This document shows positions 1 through 12,540 of a stretch of DNA of 64,000 nt, one piece after another. How positions within the stretch are numbered: the first letter of the stretch is position 1; the number at the start of each line of letters is the position of its first letter. This DNA is from Diplosphaera chodatii. Its lineage: Eukaryota > Chlorophyta > Trebouxiophyceae > Prasiolales > Stichococcaceae. Location: the NCBI GenBank assembly GCA_032358165.1, contig JAALGY010000002.1, positions 124,001 to 188,000 of the forward strand, given 5' to 3'. A model generated the notes under the pieces. It was not told the DNA's origin. It worked only from the letters and a program-made list of their open reading frames with translations, and ran no database searches. The translations under genes and the position numbers were made by a program.

Positions 1-3000
1 ATGGTCGCTGTGCGGTGTACCACAGAGCAACCGCACGTGATTAAAGTGTACAACAAGTTGGTGGTTGTATGATTGCGTGTCGCGACGCTGAATGTCCATG
101 TCACACCGCGAACCAACCTGTTCTGGTGTGTCATAAATCTGCAGGGTTTAGAATGATGTATCTCGGAGTGTCCGCGCGCCTACCTCGTTGTGCATGGCGT
201 CCTCTTCTGGCATTCAAAGCAACTGACTCATGTCAAACGTTTCGTCATCTGACGCTCGCACACCAGCTGAACTTGCTGTGTTGTTGCTCTGAGTGGCGAT
301 GTGTGCGTCTGTCCGAGTGTATCAGCATCGCTTTGGTGTTCAGATCAGCAGAGGTGCCATCAGCAGCTCTGGTCAGCCGCAGCTTTTAACCTGGTGTGGT
401 CACCAGCAAGAGATGATATGCGATGATGACATCAGACTCAGCTGTCAGTCAGCTGCTGCAGCTGCCTGCGTGCAGGCCTCTGCTTGTAGCACTTGTACGG
501 TCCGCCGGCAACACCGCCATGCACCGCTGGATTAGCTCTGCCACTGCCGCCGAGCACTCTCCCGGCACCCGCACCGGGCGCATGCCGCCCCGCACCGGCG
601 TCTCCCCGGTGACCAGCTCCCCACAGCACCACGCTCATTCAGAGCTTTCCATCTGTGGAGAGATCAACAGCATCTGCACGTCCGTTTGAACCCAATACAG
701 CCCCGCATGCGTAGTATGCATGAATCTCTGATACGCAAACACTGACACATCGCATATCTAGGCCTGCAACGGGTGGCAAATAAAGTGGCAGGCGTCAGCC
801 TACCTTGTTTCAAGGCGTCTACTTCTGTCGGCCAGCAGCAGCTCCGGCGCTGCCCAGGTCAGCACACTGCGACCTGTATTCTGTGTTCATCATTGCTGCT
901 GCCCCTGTGTCCGCCACCTTGGCTGTGCAGCCATTAGCAGATAGCAGTACATTGCTTCCATCAATGTCCCTGCAGTTGCATATTGTGTCACATGGCAACC
1001 AAATGCTACCTGAGTATATTTTTGCTGCTAGATAGTGCAGATGCCCACATACAGCTGAACAGATTCAGCATACGTGCTGTCATAGACGAGAGTAAACTGC
1101 AACTAGCGCAGGCAGACAGGTGGGACACCTGTGCACCACACCGGCGATGTGTGGATATACACCAGCCGCGCGCAACAACAGCTGCCATGTAGGCCCGACG
1201 ATCGTACCACGCACTTGCGCCGTGCGCCCTGCGGGTTGTCCAGCACTGCACGTAGGTTCCACCCTGTAGAGGTTCTGTGAGATTGCTGGTCACGAGATTT
1301 TCAAGGGCAATGCCTAACAGGCAGGTCCAAATGGCATTGGCCCCCTGACTGGCAGTGCAGGTACCAAATGGCGCACGTCGCCTCCTCAACATCGGCCCAA
1401 GTGCGACACCATCCTCGACTGCATCAACACGATGACCAACAGCACCTATCAGCTGTCCTCTGCCGCAGCAGCATCACATATTTGCACCACATTGGCATCT
1501 CACTTGATCCGCTCCGCCAGCTGCACTTAAGAATGTTGCTTAGATTGCTGCCTGCTTGCAAGCGCGCTCGTCAGCTGCATTACTATGCTGCACTAGCCCA
1601 AGGCTTCAGCTGGCTGCCCTTCCATCTGTCTGCAGGCATCACCATGATGTGTTGGAGCGTTGAACTCTGCTGCTGAAGGAAGAACTTGGGCAACTTCACA
1701 GTCGTGCGAACTCACGCAATCTCCACTTTAATGGCCTGGTGCACAGAGCTTGTGCAGAAGATGTGCATATCCAGCACCCGTAAAAGACACCCAGGGCCCC
1801 TGCATGGCGCGCCTTGCTCAGCAGCAGCCGCTGCGGTGCCGTTCTTTGTTGTCTTGCGGCTGCCCCTGCTGCCACCTCATCAGTTGGTGCCTGCAAGCAC
1901 CGCCAACACCTTGTGCAGAAGCCTGCCCCGCTGCTCAACCCGATCTACAGCCAGTCATGGCAGTGACTGCAGGTCCCTGCATCAAGATTCGAGAGTATCA
2001 GTACTGTAAGCATGTGCACCACGACCTCTCTTAGAATGGCATAGCTGCATGCATAGTGCAATATGACAGTCGACAGCAGAGCACACTCTGCTATCGAACT
2101 GGCGCCCACTGATACGCTGCACTGCTGTGCTGAAATTGCTGTCCTGCATTTTCGTTGAACAACACGTGCTGCCGAAGCAGCAATCAGGACGGCTACATAC
2201 CAAGATCTATTCAGCGGCCCTGGTGCCGTCGACAGCGGTCTGCCATCATGGCATGGAGCAGCGAGCGGTCGCCAACTCTGACAAAGTCGCTCGCTGTGGC
2301 AGCCCTGCAGTATTAGAGCCTACACTCTGAAGACCTGGCAACAGTGATTGCCTGCCGTTCGATTTGCACGCAGGCAACAGCCTGTGCTTAATCAGTCCTT
2401 GCACCTAGTATGTGATGTGAGACTGGTTTGCTGAAAAGTGTGAATCAGCAACAGGCAAGCAGCAGGTTGTTATTCAACGGCTCAGCAGGACATCAATCAA
2501 GCCAGCGGGTGTGGAATCACCTGCAGCATGGCGGCGACCAGGCCTTGCAAAGCAAGCGACCGATATATCATGATGCTGGTCGCCGTGCGCACTTGAAACA
2601 AACAGGTCTTACAGCACCTCGCAATTCATACATGTACATGTTGCTGATGCGGCGCATTGCGCACATCTGAACGTGGACTTTGGCGCTATCAAAAAAGCAA
2701 ATGCCAGTAGGCAGTCCGTACTGCACCGAAAAGTCAAGCACGGCACATGCATTGCCGGGTCATAGGTTGCATGCATGGACACCGGCATGCTGCCCATCAG
2801 CTCTGATGGCCAGGTTTGAGCGCACAAGCAACGTGTGTTGCAATGCCTCTGTGAACGTCAGCTAATCACTAGCTTCTGCTAACCATTGTTGCCATTGATG
2901 TGTCTGACTCACCGCATGTGCTCAGCGCCAACAGTCTTTGATGCGAACCTTGTCAGCAGCGGGCGCTCTGCAGAGTATTGTGCAGCCTCACCTGCAATGC

Positions 3001-3330
3001 AGGGCGAACTGATTGATCGTGGCGGCCAGCACTGTTCCTCCAGGCGGACTTCGCGGCGCAGCATAGATGGTCGTGCAGAAGCAATGCGCAGGCATACTGG
3101 TCGCTGGCAGCATCAATTGCCACAATGCTCACCCGGTGCGCTCAGCACCAGCAGTCCGTCATTCGCTATCTTGACCCGTGGCGACATTATAACCTATGCT
3201 TGTCAGCAGGCAGTCGTTGCAAGCGCTGCAAGCAGTTGGTGCCGCCAGATGTGACTCACGACTGCCAAGCGAGTGCTGTACCTGCGTGCGGTGGCAAGTG
3301 CTTGGCATAATATTGGACTGCATCGAGCGC
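1..3330. other. Region with no confident gene; weak exon candidates on minus strand
   Basis: No recognisable protein family appears on either strand. Two minus-strand stretches look weakly coding. Positions 1890-1791 are an open 100-nt segment bounded by a good GCAG acceptor and a GT donor, giving an Ala/Arg/Gln-rich peptide (APTDEVAAGAAARQQ...). Positions 1392-1006 are open for 128 codons with a balanced composition including a WTCLLGIALENLV segment. They are about 400 bp apart and could be exons of one gene, but there is no homology or paralogous copy in the window to support this. The rest is TGCA-rich sequence with short chance ORFs. Confidence 0.2.
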
Positions 3331-3368
3331 CATTTATCGAGGTTTATGTTGTTTTCCTGTTACTTCAG

Positions 3369-4385
3369 ATCTGCTAAAGCGAATGACCGAGCACATGTAC
3401 CACGTGGTGTCATCTTGACGGGTTCTCTGAAGAAGGGAAGTTGTCATGATGAAAACCCGGCCAGGCGCAGCGCGCCTACCCATGCCAGCACAGTCCTTTT
3501 TACGTCCGTGCAGATTCAAGCCAGTTTGGTACGAGCTTTGAGCGCGCATTCAAGCTTGTTTTCCCACCAACCGGATACGTGGACGTGGCGTTCAACAGGT
3601 GCATGCGTCTGCGTGCACTGCTGGCCAGTTGCCACCCTCACTGTACACGAGCAGCAGCTCAATGATAGTTGCAACCCTTGTGTGGTCTATGTATCACCAC
3701 GTTGATCGTTGCTACACAGCCTCATTCGGCCCAGGTCGCATTACTGTGCCAAAAGCACGCTGACTAGAATCAGTTTTGCACAGTGCAATTTAGCAAATTT
3801 ACAGTGCTGCAATGCAGGCTGCAGCTGTGCTGCACCTGCAACTGCCCACGGCGCCCAAAGCTGCCAGCAGTGAGAACCCACGACAGCCCTACATCCTGAG
3901 TGCGTTTCAATATGTATCCTTCTTGCGCACTCTGTTTGCTTGCAGACTACAGCAGCATTACCTGATGAGCCGTCTTGGGTGCATAGTGCCCTGCACCTGA
4001 GATGCTGGCGTGGCTCGGCTGTTGTCTTCATGACCTGCAATTTGGATTTGCATGCGTCTCTGTTCAGACAACGCCGCAGCTGCATGCCAGCGCACTCAAT
4101 CGCGACTGCATTGATTTGCAACGCTGGTGTGCGAGATCATCAAATGCGAGTCGCGAAGAAAGACCGTGCTGCGGGTGGTGGCTACCCTTCAGAAGCCTGT
4201 CGGATTTTGACGATGCCAAAAGTCTCGACGCGACCTAGCGCTTCAAGCTCAAGTTGAGCTGCGTATGCAGGCGCAACCTCCGCTGGTCACCCGTCGCGCT
4301 GCGTCCTATGACATTGCGGACATCAGAAATGCGTCTAAACATGCCTCTAGCCACCTCATGTTGCTGGAGCTTTGCATGAACTGAC
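3369..4385 (+). CDS. Putative multi-exon gene of unknown function (3' part), exon borders uncertain
   Basis: Several plus-strand segments have splice-like borders and protein-like composition. 3369 to about 3403 starts after a TTCAG acceptor and gives DLLKRMTEHMYH. 3514-3598 lies between a GCAG acceptor and an AG|GTGC donor and gives SFERAFKLVFPPTGYVDVAF. Further open stretches lie at about 3946-4070 and 4130-4200. A last segment at about 4230-4385 ends in TGA (TRRAASYDIADIRNAS...LLELCMN). No domain is recognised and the phases between the middle segments are not resolved. The stop is only 26 bp before the start codon of the next gene, so one of the two models may be incomplete. A gene seems likely; its structure is uncertain. 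Confidence 0.35.
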
Positions 4386-4411
4386 GGTTAGTCACACACC
4401 TCACAGGCGAC

Positions 4412-5326
4412 ATGGTTACGAACCACTTCAGCGAGGTGAAGGACGCCAAGCTCACATCAGCCAAGTATGGCTCTGCGCAGCGCCACAACGACAAGCCTGG
4501 TACTGCAGCGGACGTGCCAACAGGGAAGGTTGCAGACCCCTATGGGCCCCCACCCCTGCCACTTGAGCCTGGCGCCACCACAGTCCGCAGCAAGGGCCGC
4601 CGTTGCAGCCCGTGTGCCTGGGTCATCCTTGGCGTCCTTGCGTTGCTGGTGGCTGGCGTTGCGCTTGGTGCTGGGCTGGGGGTCGGCCTGAGAAATGGGG
4701 AATCGAATCCGCCGCCGCCGGTTTCCGACGACGAAGTGGCAAGGAATGCGACGAGGATAGTGACACCACGGCCGACACAACGGTTGCCTGCTGGCAGCGA
4801 GACATTGCCGCCGTCAGATGCGCCAACAGCACCGCTGCCTCTGACAAATGCGCCCACAGATGCACCAATAGCACCGACATTAGTTGCGCCAACAGCTGCG
4901 TTCTTAACGCCAACAGATATTGAGGTATTCAGCTGTCTTGATGCGTGTGCCAACTGTGCGCTCAATGTCCAGTCAAGCGACTGCCCACGCTGCAACAGCT
5001 GCAGTTTGGTGTCGCCAGCAGATGCTGCGGCGGTCAGCTGTATTGATGCGTGTGCCAACTGTGCCCTCAATGTGCAATCAAGCGACTGCCCACGCTGCAA
5101 CAACTGCACTTTGGTATCGCCAGCAGATGCTGCGGCGGTCAGCTGTATTGATGCGTGTGCCAGCTGTGGGCTTGATGCACGGTCAGGGGACTGCCCACGT
5201 TGTGACAACTGCAGTTTGGTATCGCCAGTAGATGTTGCGGCGGTCAGCTGTATTGATGCGTGTGCCAACTGTGCCCTCAATGTGCAGCCGAGCGATTGTG
5301 AGCGTTGTACTAGCTGCAGTTTTTAA
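4412..5326 (+). CDS. C1: single-pass membrane protein with four Cys-rich tandem repeats
   Basis: Single open frame of 304 codons. Residues 1-64 are a hydrophilic, probably cytosolic tail. A CSPC motif at 65-68 directly precedes a Gly-rich transmembrane helix at about 69-93. Residues 97-170 are a Pro/Thr/Ala-rich stalk with a possible N-glycosylation site (NAT, 112-114). Residues 175-304 hold four repeats of 35 residues with the pattern CX3CX2CX8CX2CX2C. With no cleavable signal and a basic flank (KGRR) before the helix, a type II orientation with the repeats outside is likely. The Cys pattern suggests disulfide or metal binding; no named family is recognised. A broken inverted paralogue lies at 15.6-16.25 kb, and the 3' flank is repeated at 42.3-43.1 kb. 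The TM-stalk-Cys plan is shared with the T and D genes in this window. Confidence 0.75.
   Translation: MVTNHFSEVKDAKLTSAKYGSAQRHNDKPGTAADVPTGKVADPYGPPPLPLEPGATTVRSKGRRCSPCAWVILGVLALLVAGVALGAGLGVGLRNGESNPPPPVSDDEVARNATRIVTPRPTQRLPAGSETLPPSDAPTAPLPLTNAPTDAPIAPTLVAPTAAFLTPTDIEVFSCLDACANCALNVQSSDCPRCNSCSLVSPADAAAVSCIDACANCALNVQSSDCPRCNNCTLVSPADAAAVSCIDACASCGLDARSGDCPRCDNCSLVSPVDVAAVSCIDACANCALNVQPSDCERCTSCSF
4934..5326 (+). repeat. Four 105-bp in-frame tandem repeats in C1
   Basis: Cys codons starting each repeat are at residues 175, 210, 245 and 280 of C1, a strict 35-residue (105 bp) period. Each unit encodes CX3CX2CX8CX2CX2C followed by a linker like SLVSPADAAAVS. The second and third units keep nearly identical DNA, which suggests fairly recent expansion or gene conversion. 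Confidence 0.85.
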
Positions 5327-7314
5327 AGGTGAACAAGGGGCAGTCAGCGCTGTTCAGTACAGCAAAGATCCATGATCGATCCACTTGTTGTTGTGTTGTA
5401 AGCTTAATTTATACTGAGCCATAAGTCCAACATCAAGTTAACCTGATGCATCTCATCGATGAGTATTATTGTAGACTGCATGCCGATAAACCTGGTATAT
5501 AAACCATGATGTCATAAGGATAACAACAGATCAGCTGAATGTAAGCGAGGGTCTGACATGTGACATGTCGTTCCAATGCCCCAACCTTGTGCATGGTCAA
5601 CTGAACCAGAGACTGTTACCTGTTGCTTAGGCTTTCAAAGGTGCCAAAGGTGCCAAGTTGGCACCGGGAGGTGGCGTCCGACTCTGGACGGACCGCCAAT
5701 CAAGAGGACTGCAGCTCTGTGAGTGTATGTGTCGTTGCTTTGTCTCCAGCACATCAGCGCCGCCAGTCAAAGCTTCTCCCTCCTTGACACTGCACAATCA
5801 GACAAGCTTCAAGATATGGCGCAAACCAGGAGGCTTTACGTGTGTACTCGCACACATAAGCTGTGAACAGCTAACAGCGCAGGGTGCTTGCGTTCATTTG
5901 AGGGACACACCTATAGGCATTGGTGTCAGCCCACAACCACAGGAAACCGACCACGACAGACCACGACATACAGGAAAACGATGCATCGAACCCAAGCAAT
6001 GCGGTTTTCAATTAAACGCGGGGAGTTCTGCCTCCCAATGAGGCATACATACCAGCAGATGTTTTGCAAATTGCAAAGTGCTTGCTGACACTTGCTTGCA
6101 AGCATCTACGTAGAATTGCTACCCGACACTTATCGCAGTGGGATAACATGGCCGTCGACAACTACTGCAGTATTGCTCATACAAAGTGACGCAGGATGCA
6201 AGCTGGCACGCACGGCAAATGTGACGTTCGTTACGGGAGAATTTGTAACCATCAGACCACCATCTGCATTGGCATAACAAGAACGCAGCTTCCACCATAT
6301 ATATGTACACCCAGCATGCTTCTATGAAGCCTTCTCCATTTGCATATGTGCAGCAGCAGGCGTGCAGCACATATGGCAGAGCGGAGTGTAGCTACATGAG
6401 GCGTGCTGCAGGGTGGCCCATTATTAGTGGGTCACTAGTGGTGCAGTACTGCACCTGATCTCCCAAGCAGCTTTTCAGCACCGCAGGCCGCCATCCTGAC
6501 GGCAGGTGCGCAGTGCAAAGTTGACGACATGGTTGTCCTTTCTCCACCGTAGTATCCTCTGTGCAGCCAGATCGCCTCTCAACTTTGCAGTCGTGCAGAT
6601 GCAGAGCAGTGTCCGTCTGGCATCTCGAGCATGCGCGTGGGCTGGTGCAGGTGGTCGTCTACATATGTTTTCAGGTGTTAAGCTGGGCTCTGAGACAACG
6701 AAAAGGGTGCAGTTGCCAGGCTTATCACCTTGCTCAGATCCTGCAAGGGTCTATGGATCTACATTGCACACAGGAGGCACATGCTGATTGCGCCTGCGCA
6801 GCGCACGGTGCAGCCCAGCACTGCGAGCCTCAACGAAGGACACGAAAACCTTCGGCGACAAGCCAGCGGTGAATGCGCCTGCTTGCGCTTGACGGCTGAT
6901 AATGACAGATACTGACTCAAATGTGCAGGGATGCAGGGAATACTAGACCGCAGTGTTCAAGCTGCAGCAGTCGCTATATCCGACCCAATCCAGCACGTTG
7001 GGCGGGTGGTTGCTCTGGCGGCCCCCGTCACGATGACAGTTTCTGCTCCCTCGGACCCGTCATGATGACACTGCGGATGATCCACGTGACTGCCATTATG
7101 ATGATACCAGCGGTAACCCGTGTAGAACCTTGATACCTTTCGATCGCAGCGGTTAAAAGCACAGTTGCCAGATTCTCATGACCTCAAAGCAAAGAGGAGA
7201 TCAGACAGCCGCAGGCGATGCAATTGTAGCTGCCGGTCCTCAGACGTGTTGAGATCCCATACCACACACCGAACCAACCTCACCTCAGACTGCAGCAGCT
7301 GCACATCAGACACC
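5327..7314. other. Intergenic segment duplicated elsewhere in the window
   Basis: No gene called. From 5327 the 3' flank of C1 matches the plus strand from about 42,308. The similarity continues with gaps towards 43.4 kb, including the GCAGGCCGCC and ATGAGGCGTGC stretches near 6.35-6.5 kb and 43.1-43.2 kb. The last 300 bp contain the GTCATGATGAC plus G-box element upstream of K1. Confidence 0.5.
7059..7088 (+). promoter_or_regulatory. GTCATGATGAC + G-box element upstream of K1
   Basis: GTCATGATGAC (7059-7069) is an inverted repeat of GTCAT/ATGAC around one base. CACGTG (7083-7088) follows after 13 bp, about 230 bp before the K1 start codon. The same pair in the same order relative to the gene occurs upstream of K3, H1 and H2, and in the inverted K fragment. 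CACGTG and TGAC cores are classical bZIP-bound sites in plants and algae. Function here is inferred from recurrence only; part of the similarity could simply reflect co-duplication. Confidence 0.45.
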
Positions 7315-10300
7315 ATGAAGTCAAGCTGTGCTATATGCCACGGCGACTTGGAGACACGCCACCCTCGATATGTGCTGAATTTTGAACAGTGCGCAAACAG
7401 CACATGCCTTGGGCGCAAGGTGGGACCCAACAGCTGGAAGGCGCCGCTGCCGTTTCCAGGCGCGGAGTGCGTGCGCAGAAAGAGAAGAGCGTCATCAGCA
7501 CGTACACCTGCGCTCCTGCTGGTCATGCAGTCTCATGCAGCTCTTCTGCCATGCGGCACTGTCCACTGTGCATAGAAGAGCGCATGCGCAGCACTGCACA
7601 TGCACAGTAGTATGCTGCGGTGCATGCAGAGTATCGCTTCAGCTGCCACCTGTGCCTGGAGGAGATGAACGGGCATGCTCTGTCATACGCTTGCGAGCTC
7701 TGTGAGGCGTGCCACCACTGCCGCTTGACATCTGCGGAAGCCCAGGCGCGCTTCACAAACGGCATGGTGCAACTTGACACAGGTGCCTACGTCCGACACA
7801 GAGTGCCTGCATGCGCATGCAGGCATGCATATGCACACTGTATCGAGCTCACTTCTGATTTGCACCAACTAGATCGCAGCAGCTGGAACAGCTGGGACTC
7901 TTGGCACCTCAATTGCCAGGAACCCGCCGCAGTACCCTAACCGTTCCCAATCTCCCTGCACACCAAGAGTGGCGTTGACAATGCGATGCACAGTGCAGGC
8001 GACACCAGCGAGATCAGGACGTGCGACGGCTGTGGGAAGGATGCGCATCCCGTGCGCTTTGCTCTGCCGTTCTTTGCCTGCAGGCGCGCATTGCCATCCT
8101 CAACTGTCACATGACTGCTGCACCGGAGGCGAGATTGCATCGTTGCTACACTGGACATGGATGGCACTTTTGCACGGCGCAACAAGCCCTGGGACCCTTC
8201 GTACTGTGATGCAAGTGCCAGCAGGGTCAGCAGATTGGATGACGGTGTCATGCACCTGCACGGCTCCAGGTGCTGCACAGCACGCAACTCGCAACGGAGC
8301 CTGCTGTCTGGCCTGGTTGCGCGGCTTCCAGCCAATAGAAACCTCCGGGGGGGCGCCTTTCAGCACATGTTCCTCTCCATACGTACGCACGACCACCTGC
8401 ACTACAGTTGCTGTCTTGCCCAACTCATCTTATGTCAGCATGAGGTCAGCTGTATACATGGCTGACATGGGGACCTGCCCGGTGCTATGAGCGCTGCAGT
8501 CAGGATGTTGATGAGCGCAGCCTGCCTTCGGACAGCGTATGGGGTATTGCATACAGGATGCCATTCTGCATGGCGACATCCTTGCATGTTGCAACAGTGG
8601 TGCAGCCGTTGGATGTGTCCTGCTGCAGTTCATTGTGCCCAGGCTCGTGATACCGAGGCTCATTCCTGTCGTTTCTGCAAGCAGATGAGGAACATGCTAG
8701 TCCTCCATGGTGTTATCTAGCACTGAAGGAGGAACTGCCTCCTGCACAGCCAAGGGGATGCTGCCGGGCGCCAGGCGGCAGGCCAGCGGACCACTTCCGC
8801 AGCTGCAATGCTCTGCGTGTGGCGAGCATCTGGCCTCGGGGGTGCGACTCGGGCCCTTTGCTCCATGCTGTCAGAGTGCGCTATGTGCACAACGATATAA
8901 TGCCAGGTGCACAGAATGCATGCCGTACCAGTTGGTGGGACCTACTTGAGGATCAGCGCCTCCGGACAGACAGGCCTCATGAGGACAGTCGGCCATCAGT
9001 TGGGGTCCACTTGCAACAGCCGCTTGCATGCCACGACGATGTGGATGCCCAGATACATGTGTCAGCGCCTGGCATCGCTGCTTTGTGGAAACAGGCACCA
9101 GGCACTGGCTGGTGGCCCTGCAGGCAAACGACCAGGTGTACATCATCAACTACACGCTGTGCCAGGCATGCCATGCGGCGCCGCCTGCCGAGGTGGTGTA
9201 CCATTTCAAGGGCATGTTCAAGCGGGAGACGGCAGGTGCGCGAGTGCGTGTGTTGGTCAAGACCTGTGCAGCTGTCTAGCTGTGCAACACGCAGCAATGC
9301 GTGCCATGGCCCTTGTAAGCCTGCCATGCAACTGGGCCACAGCAGCAGGCGAGGGCTCTTCCGGCCTGACTCCAGCGATGTCTTGTGCAGCCAGCCTCAT
9401 ACCGACAAACCCCCTTGTGCGTGATGGCATTGCAGGGCATGCAGACCTGCCACACCTACAAAGGTACAGCGCGCCGGTGGGGCAGCTTGGCGGTGGCGGC
9501 TTTGGGAATGTGTAAGCATTTATGGTCAGCACATAATTGCTGTCACACTAAGACTGCTTGACGCATTAATATCAATCTGCTGATATATCATTGCTGAGCA
9601 GTTGCCAGTAGTCTGGAAAATTACATCTCTGAGTGATGCTGAGCATGCACAGTCACTTAGGATTTGCTGTTATCCTATAATCGGCTGCGATGCGGTGTGT
9701 CCTGTTCACGTTCGACGCGTATCTGCTGCAACGTAGCAGTGCATAACGCCTAGGAGCTTGCCACAAGCCAGTTGCTGCCACAAGGCAGGGGTCAGTACCT
9801 GTAACATGGCTGTAGCAGGCGCAAAGTCCTCAGGCGGCCTGGTTGATGTGCAGGTACCTGGTGCAAGGGGAAATGACTAAGCGGATGTACGCACAGAAGG
9901 TGGTGAAGATGGACAGGTGACGAGCTCGCCTTCGCCCAATGGGCAAATCCTAGTTGCTGGCAGGGTTAGGTTGCACATGGTAGTGCTTTGTCCTGCCAGA
10001 CGCTCTTGCACTCGTTTGGCTGCTCGAAAAAGTGTCTAAAGACAGCCTCTGTGGACTTGCACCTGCATCAGTCGGCCTCGTCAGTGCTGATGGAGGTGTT
10101 TTTGGTGACTTGGTGCAGCAACGCTATGCGGCGGCGGCCGAGGGACTTCCAGGAGGCCATCACCTTGCAGGTTTTAATAGCACGAAGAAAGCCTATTGCA
10201 AGAATGCTGTGCTGGTGTAAATGCTTGTCATGCTTCAGTGTGCATCGCCCGCTACCTGGGTGTGCAGCTGCAACAACTCAGCAATTAAGCGTGCTCTTTG

Positions 10301-12540
10301 AGTCCTGCGCTGCTGAGAGGTGCAGCGTCACCCGCAGAGGTGCTGCCACCCCAACATCGTGGAGTGCTTTGAGGCGTGGTACTCAGCGGAGGATGTGAGC
10401 CTGTACATTGTGCTGGAAAAGGCACCTCAGGACCTTGCAAAGCTGCTCGATGCTCGGCGGTAAGGACCAACTGCCTACAGGCCACCATGCGCATCATGAA
10501 CATGTAAAAGCAAGCACGCTGTCATGTTAGCTAGCTGCAGCTGCAGACTGCGCCTGCCATATCATATTGGCAAGGCGCCGCACCCCACTCGAAGCTGAAC
10601 TGGGCTGTGCTGGAGCATTGATCGGACTTTTTCATGTCCCTGCTGCACCTGTGCATTGTGTGAAAAGGGTATGACTCCTGAGCCATGTTGTAAAAGCACA
10701 CTTGCCACCCCGCAGGCGCAAGGACCCCCTGGAGGAGGTGGTGGTGTGGTACCTGCTGTGCCACATCGCCGCGGGGCTGCAGTACCTGCACAACCGGGAC
10801 ATCATCCACCGTCACTTGAAGCCCAGCAATGTGTTGCTGTGCTACGGCGAAGACGGCGGCGACCATGACGCCAAGCTCAGTGCGCTTCTCTTCATCTGGT
10901 CGACACCAGGCACGCCATGTGGCTATCAGTGCAACCCGGCATTTCCGCGGGCAGCGCCCTGTGCAGAGCGCAACCTGCATCCTGACTACCACTGTAAGTT
11001 TGCTGGCAGCATGCCAGCACAGCACTCATACGATTCAGTGTGCCAGCAGCTTCCGAGCCATGTGTGGCTTTTGCACAAATGTTGCCAATGCTGCAGCTTG
11101 TGAGCATTTGCAGTGGCGTCACTGCTGTTGGTACTGACAGCAACACGTGCCTGCAAGACAGCATACAGGGCTGGGCTTGTATGCACCAAGCCTTCAGCAA
11201 GCGTTGAGCGGGCAGCTGTGGCTCACTGTGTGCCCCCAGACACTGGCAGAGGTGAACACTCTCACATATCACAGTCATCTGCTGTTTGTGCAGTTGAGTT
11301 TGGTCTGGCACACGAGCTGTCCGCGCTTCACCAGGAGTGGCCGCCATTGCAGCACCGCCTCAGCCAGAGCGCGGCTGGGACGCACAGCTCACAGCAGAGG
11401 TGCTGACCCGGCGCCAGGGCACACCCTTTTACGTTGCTCCGGAGGTCCTAAGCGCACAGCCACAAAACAACGGCACGGTGGGCATCCGACGTGTTTCCTG
11501 CACGCTTAAGGGCCCGCACACAGACATTGTTCTGTGTGCATGCCTATGATGAAGTCGGTTGAGCATGCCCGGACGATCGTGTATTTCGCTGAGTGTACGT
11601 ACTGAGCGTCGCCAACACAGCATTGTCCTTACTAGGTGTTGAGGTCATGTCAATGCCTTATGAAGGTGTGGCATATCATTGCATAGTAGCATCTAAAACG
11701 CTGGTCCGTCAGAGCATACAGATGCTACCTGGAGACGTGCACATTAACGCTATGATATCAAAGTGTATGCTGGGTCTCAGTGGTGCGCTGTGCTCAAAGT
11801 TCGGCATACTGACTTCTGTTGCCCACGAGCAGGTGCGGTATACTCGAGAGTCGGACGTCTGTGCATTTGGCGTGCTGCTGTGGGAGCTTGCGTACACCTG
11901 GGGGGCATCCCCAGCACCGCACCCCTTTCGCAGCTACAGTGCCCACTGCACCCAGGTCAGTGCCCTGTTCTGACCGTGCGACATCTGCAGCCCTGCCAGC
12001 AAATGCCTTGTGTGAGGCATCTCCTCACCGGCAACCCTGCTGCCAGGCTGCTCGTGTTGTGGCAACTTCTTCTCAACTGTCACCCACAACCTGCAGAAGT
12101 TGGAAGTGCAAAGAGTATGCTCTGCCATTGGGTATGCGCCGTGGACTCGCTGCTTGTAGACAGGCCTTCCGCTGCAACACTGTGCACAGCAAACATTGCG
12201 GCTGCATTGTCATGGATGTTGGCTTTATCCTCAGATACATTGCATCAAAATGCATGGTAGTGTGTCGCAAAAGTGCCAACGATGGCCGACAGCACCAGTC
12301 TGCTCCACATGTGCTCGAATGCGGTTGGCATAATGCTCAATGCAGCATCCTGCCGTGCAGGTGGACTACCAAAACGTTCCAGAGCAGCCGTGCACTGTTC
12401 CGGCCCGCACTTCCTGGCTGCGCCAGCTCAATTCAGACACGCTACAGCCCAACCGCCAAGTCCGGCCGAGATTGCGAGTGTGGTTTTGCGAGCCAAATTG
12501 GGGTCAGCAGATGCCTGCAAGCCAGCCACCTGGCATATCC
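7315..12540 (+). pseudogene. K1: zinc-finger/Cys-rich protein kinase pseudogene
   Basis: The start at 7315 begins a Cys-rich block (CAIC...CANSTCLGRK), followed by further Cys/His blocks: CHLCLEE and CEACHHC near 7.64-7.72 kb, CDGCGKDAH near 8.03 kb, CSACGEHL at 8.8 kb and TLCQACHAAP near 9.16 kb. Kinase exons follow. The Gly loop QLGGGGFGN ends near 9512. Then come 10097-10177 (AMRRRPRDFQEAITLQ), HPNIV at about 10.33-10.46 kb, 10716-10879 (catalytic loop), 11294-11477 (DFG to APE), 11833-11955 (SDV.AFGVLLWELAY) and 12361-12540. The HRD motif reads HRH (CAC at 10813) and DFG reads EFG. One base is missing after the SQS stretch in the activation-segment exon. Another base is missing in the last exon (RPRLRV instead of RPKIAS), and the stop codon kept in K2 and K3 is lost. 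These lesions make a functional kinase very unlikely. Confidence 0.75.

Noticed and set aside
4540..5280. 246-codon minus-strand ORF opposite C1
   Set aside because: Shadow of the C1 repeats; it inherits the 105-bp periodicity from the plus-strand coding repeats, and the C1 frame has the membrane helix and Cys pattern shared with paralogues.
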